A stretch of 53,612 nucleotides of DNA from an uncultured Prevotellaceae bacterium. GTDB lineage: Bacteria; Bacteroidota; Bacteroidia; Bacteroidales; Bacteroidaceae. This document shows positions 52,490 to 53,612 of the stretch, piece after piece; the first letter of the stretch is position 1; every line of letters begins with the position of its first letter. The stretch lies in contig CACYQD010000021.1 of assembly GCA_902776475.1 (NCBI GenBank), positions 1-53,612 of the forward strand. The letters run 5' to 3'. Under the pieces are notes generated by a model. That model was not told the origin of the DNA, did no database searches, and saw only the letters and a list, made by a program, of their open reading frames with translations. The translations under genes were made by a program, and so were the position numbers.

Positions 52490-53470
52490 ATGAAAAAGAA
52501 AGAGAATAAGAAAATGCCCAAGTTTGCCTCTTACGCAGAAGAGGCAGAGCATATCGTCAACCGTCTCATGAATAGTGAGAAATATTGTTATCAGTTCTTT
52601 TTTCTCAATGTCCCAGGCGAATACAGCATCGCGCCCATCATGGACTTTGTCATCGACTGCATCCTCTACAGCTATGGCATCGAGATCAGCAGGGCCGATT
52701 TCGCCACGATCATGTATGAGAAACTCTGGGATTATGGAACTTGGAACCCGCTGAAGTCGGTCAGTGGCGAGTACAGCTTCTTCACGTGGCTCTACACCGT
52801 GGCCTTCCGCACCATGGTCGCCTACCTTGAGTCTCTGGGTTACATCAAGATCCAGCGTGAGCGCACTCCGAAGAACACGGTGATCAAACTCAGGCAATTC
52901 TCTCCCGAGAGTTGCTTGATCATCATCGACGACTTGATGCCGGCAGGAAAGACCCATGACCTGCTTGTTGACATCTATGTCAAGAAGAAGTCCGACTTGC
53001 AGATCATGAAGGAACTTCATGTTGACAGTGAGGAATACAAGAAGATCCGCAACAAGGCCGAGGTGAAGTTCAAGGACACCATCCTTCGCACGGACAGTCC
53101 GTTTGAGGCTTACGTCCTGGAGGAGAAAAACAAGCGCAAGACGTTTGTCTCCACGGATGGTCAGACCGATTTCTCCGACCAGATTGAGGATTATACCAAT
53201 GACAACATCTTTGGAGATGTCTTTGGTGTCAATCTCAGCAATGCCGGGGTGGAGCAGGCCAAGGAACCTTTCATCAAGGACTTCATCGAGAAGCGTGGAT
53301 GGAGGGAGACCTATAAGAAGGTTTTCCTTGAGCGCCGGAAGGGTACCTCCAGCGAGACCTTGGCAGCGGAACTGGGTTGCCGCGTGTCCGCCATCTACAA
53401 CATCTATTCCAGGGCCAATAGCATGTTCTACGACAGCTTCCGCGAATGGTACTGGCGCTATGCGTCATAG
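52490..53470 (+). CDS. Divergent sigma-70-like DNA-binding protein
   Basis: 326 residues from ATG 52490 (52514 is an alternative); a frame extending to 52439 runs into the terminator. Residues ~70-117 resemble sigma region 2 (DFATIMYEKLWDYG, then FFTWLYTVAFRTMVAYLE), and ~155-199 a region-4-like helix-turn-helix (VKKKSDLQIMKELHVDSEEY). A further helix-turn-helix candidate lies at ~281-308 (GTSSETLAAELGCRVSAIYN), which ordinary ECF sigma factors lack. An acidic linker (~222-246) separates them. It may be an unusual sigma factor or a phage-like or transposon-like regulator; similarity is weak. Proximity to a GHKL ATPase and a STAS protein makes it a candidate target of a partner-switch (inference). 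Confidence 0.7.
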   Translation: MKKKENKKMPKFASYAEEAEHIVNRLMNSEKYCYQFFFLNVPGEYSIAPIMDFVIDCILYSYGIEISRADFATIMYEKLWDYGTWNPLKSVSGEYSFFTWLYTVAFRTMVAYLESLGYIKIQRERTPKNTVIKLRQFSPESCLIIIDDLMPAGKTHDLLVDIYVKKKSDLQIMKELHVDSEEYKKIRNKAEVKFKDTILRTDSPFEAYVLEEKNKRKTFVSTDGQTDFSDQIEDYTNDNIFGDVFGVNLSNAGVEQAKEPFIKDFIEKRGWRETYKKVFLERRKGTSSETLAAELGCRVSAIYNIYSRANSMFYDSFREWYWRYAS

Positions 53471-53567
53471 GCTCCGCTCCCTGGGATGATGGCCAAACGT
53501 TCACGCCCGCCCCTCGCCCTGCTTCCTATGATTTAATCCAAGTATATTTAGTTAATAATTTTTAATT

Positions 53568-53600
53568 GAGCGGGTTTTATTTGCTCGCTCTTTCTTTTTG
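53568..53600 (+). terminator. Probable terminator after the sigma-like gene
   Basis: GAGCG (53568-53572) pairs with CGCTC (53586-53590), followed by TTTCTTTTTG. The stem is short, so this is tentative; the preceding A/T-rich stretch 53532-53567 holds no gene. Confidence 0.5.
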
Positions 53601-53612
53601 CTCTAAGGAACT

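Noticed and set aside
1-53612. tRNA, rRNA, CRISPR arrays, insertion sequences, phage genes and attachment sites
   Set aside because: I looked through the intergenic gaps and found no cloverleaf sequence, spaced direct repeats, transposase or integrase motif, or terminal inverted repeats.

Overview
The window looks like chromosome of a Bacteroidales bacterium, most likely Prevotella or a close relative. Three things point there. Many genes are preceded by the Bacteroidetes -7 element TAnnTTTG (in the best cases with a TTTG -33 element 19-20 bp upstream), while Shine-Dalgarno sequences are weak or absent. Exported proteins often carry signal peptides ending in A-Q or S-Q. Several families are typical of the phylum (DUF5107, DUF4296, DUF4861, BspA-like leucine-rich repeats, HU/CCDC81-SPOR, IleS of about 1145 residues). 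I see no rRNA, tRNA, CRISPR array, insertion sequence or phage gene.

Layout. 1-3859 (minus): sugar-porter MFS transporter followed by a DUF5107-TPR protein that runs off the left edge. 4077-7627 (plus): ftsY, rimO and an HU-like/transmembrane/LysM protein. 7630-9220 (minus): an HU/CCDC81-SPOR protein and a zinc-ribbon FHA protein. 9274-15417 (minus): a GH3 beta-xylosidase downstream of capE-capF-capG, which should make UDP-N-acetyl-L-fucosamine for surface glycans. 15540-17020 (minus): a small membrane protein overlapping a membrane-anchored CbbX-type AAA ATPase. 17108-20257 (minus): an outer-membrane beta-barrel protein with a glycine-rich tail. 20532-29601: aldo/keto reductase, then plant-polysaccharide genes (a GH43 arabinanase with an apparently GH51-derived N-terminus, a BspA-like LRR protein, a multidomain pectin methylesterase, a GH2 enzyme). 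29740-37732 (plus): isochorismatase-like hydrolase, ileS, a cysteine-free DksA-like protein, lspA, a DUF4296 lipoprotein, an M23 peptidase. 37797-39431: C69 dipeptidase. 39469-42667 (minus): hisG-hisD-hisC. 42771-45655 (plus): MltF-like lipoprotein and a GT-C glycosyltransferase. 45691-46911 (minus): DUF4861 protein. 47079-53470 (plus): anti-sigma-type ATPase, TerB-like/ABCG transporter, lipoprotein, STAS anti-anti-sigma protein, a 99-residue unknown and a divergent sigma-70-like protein.

How the genes work together. The GH3, GH43, CE8 and GH2 enzymes would attack xylan, arabinan and pectin side chains; there is no SusC/SusD pair here, so this is not a canonical PUL. Two stretches deserve most attention as possible undescribed systems: the 6365-9220 block, where two membrane proteins each join HU-like domains to a peptidoglycan-binding domain (LysM or SPOR) around an FHA protein, and the 47079-53470 block, where the parts of a partner-switch (kinase-like ATPase, STAS protein, sigma-like protein) surround an unusual exporter. 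The GH51/GH43 chimera is the clearest single-gene oddity.
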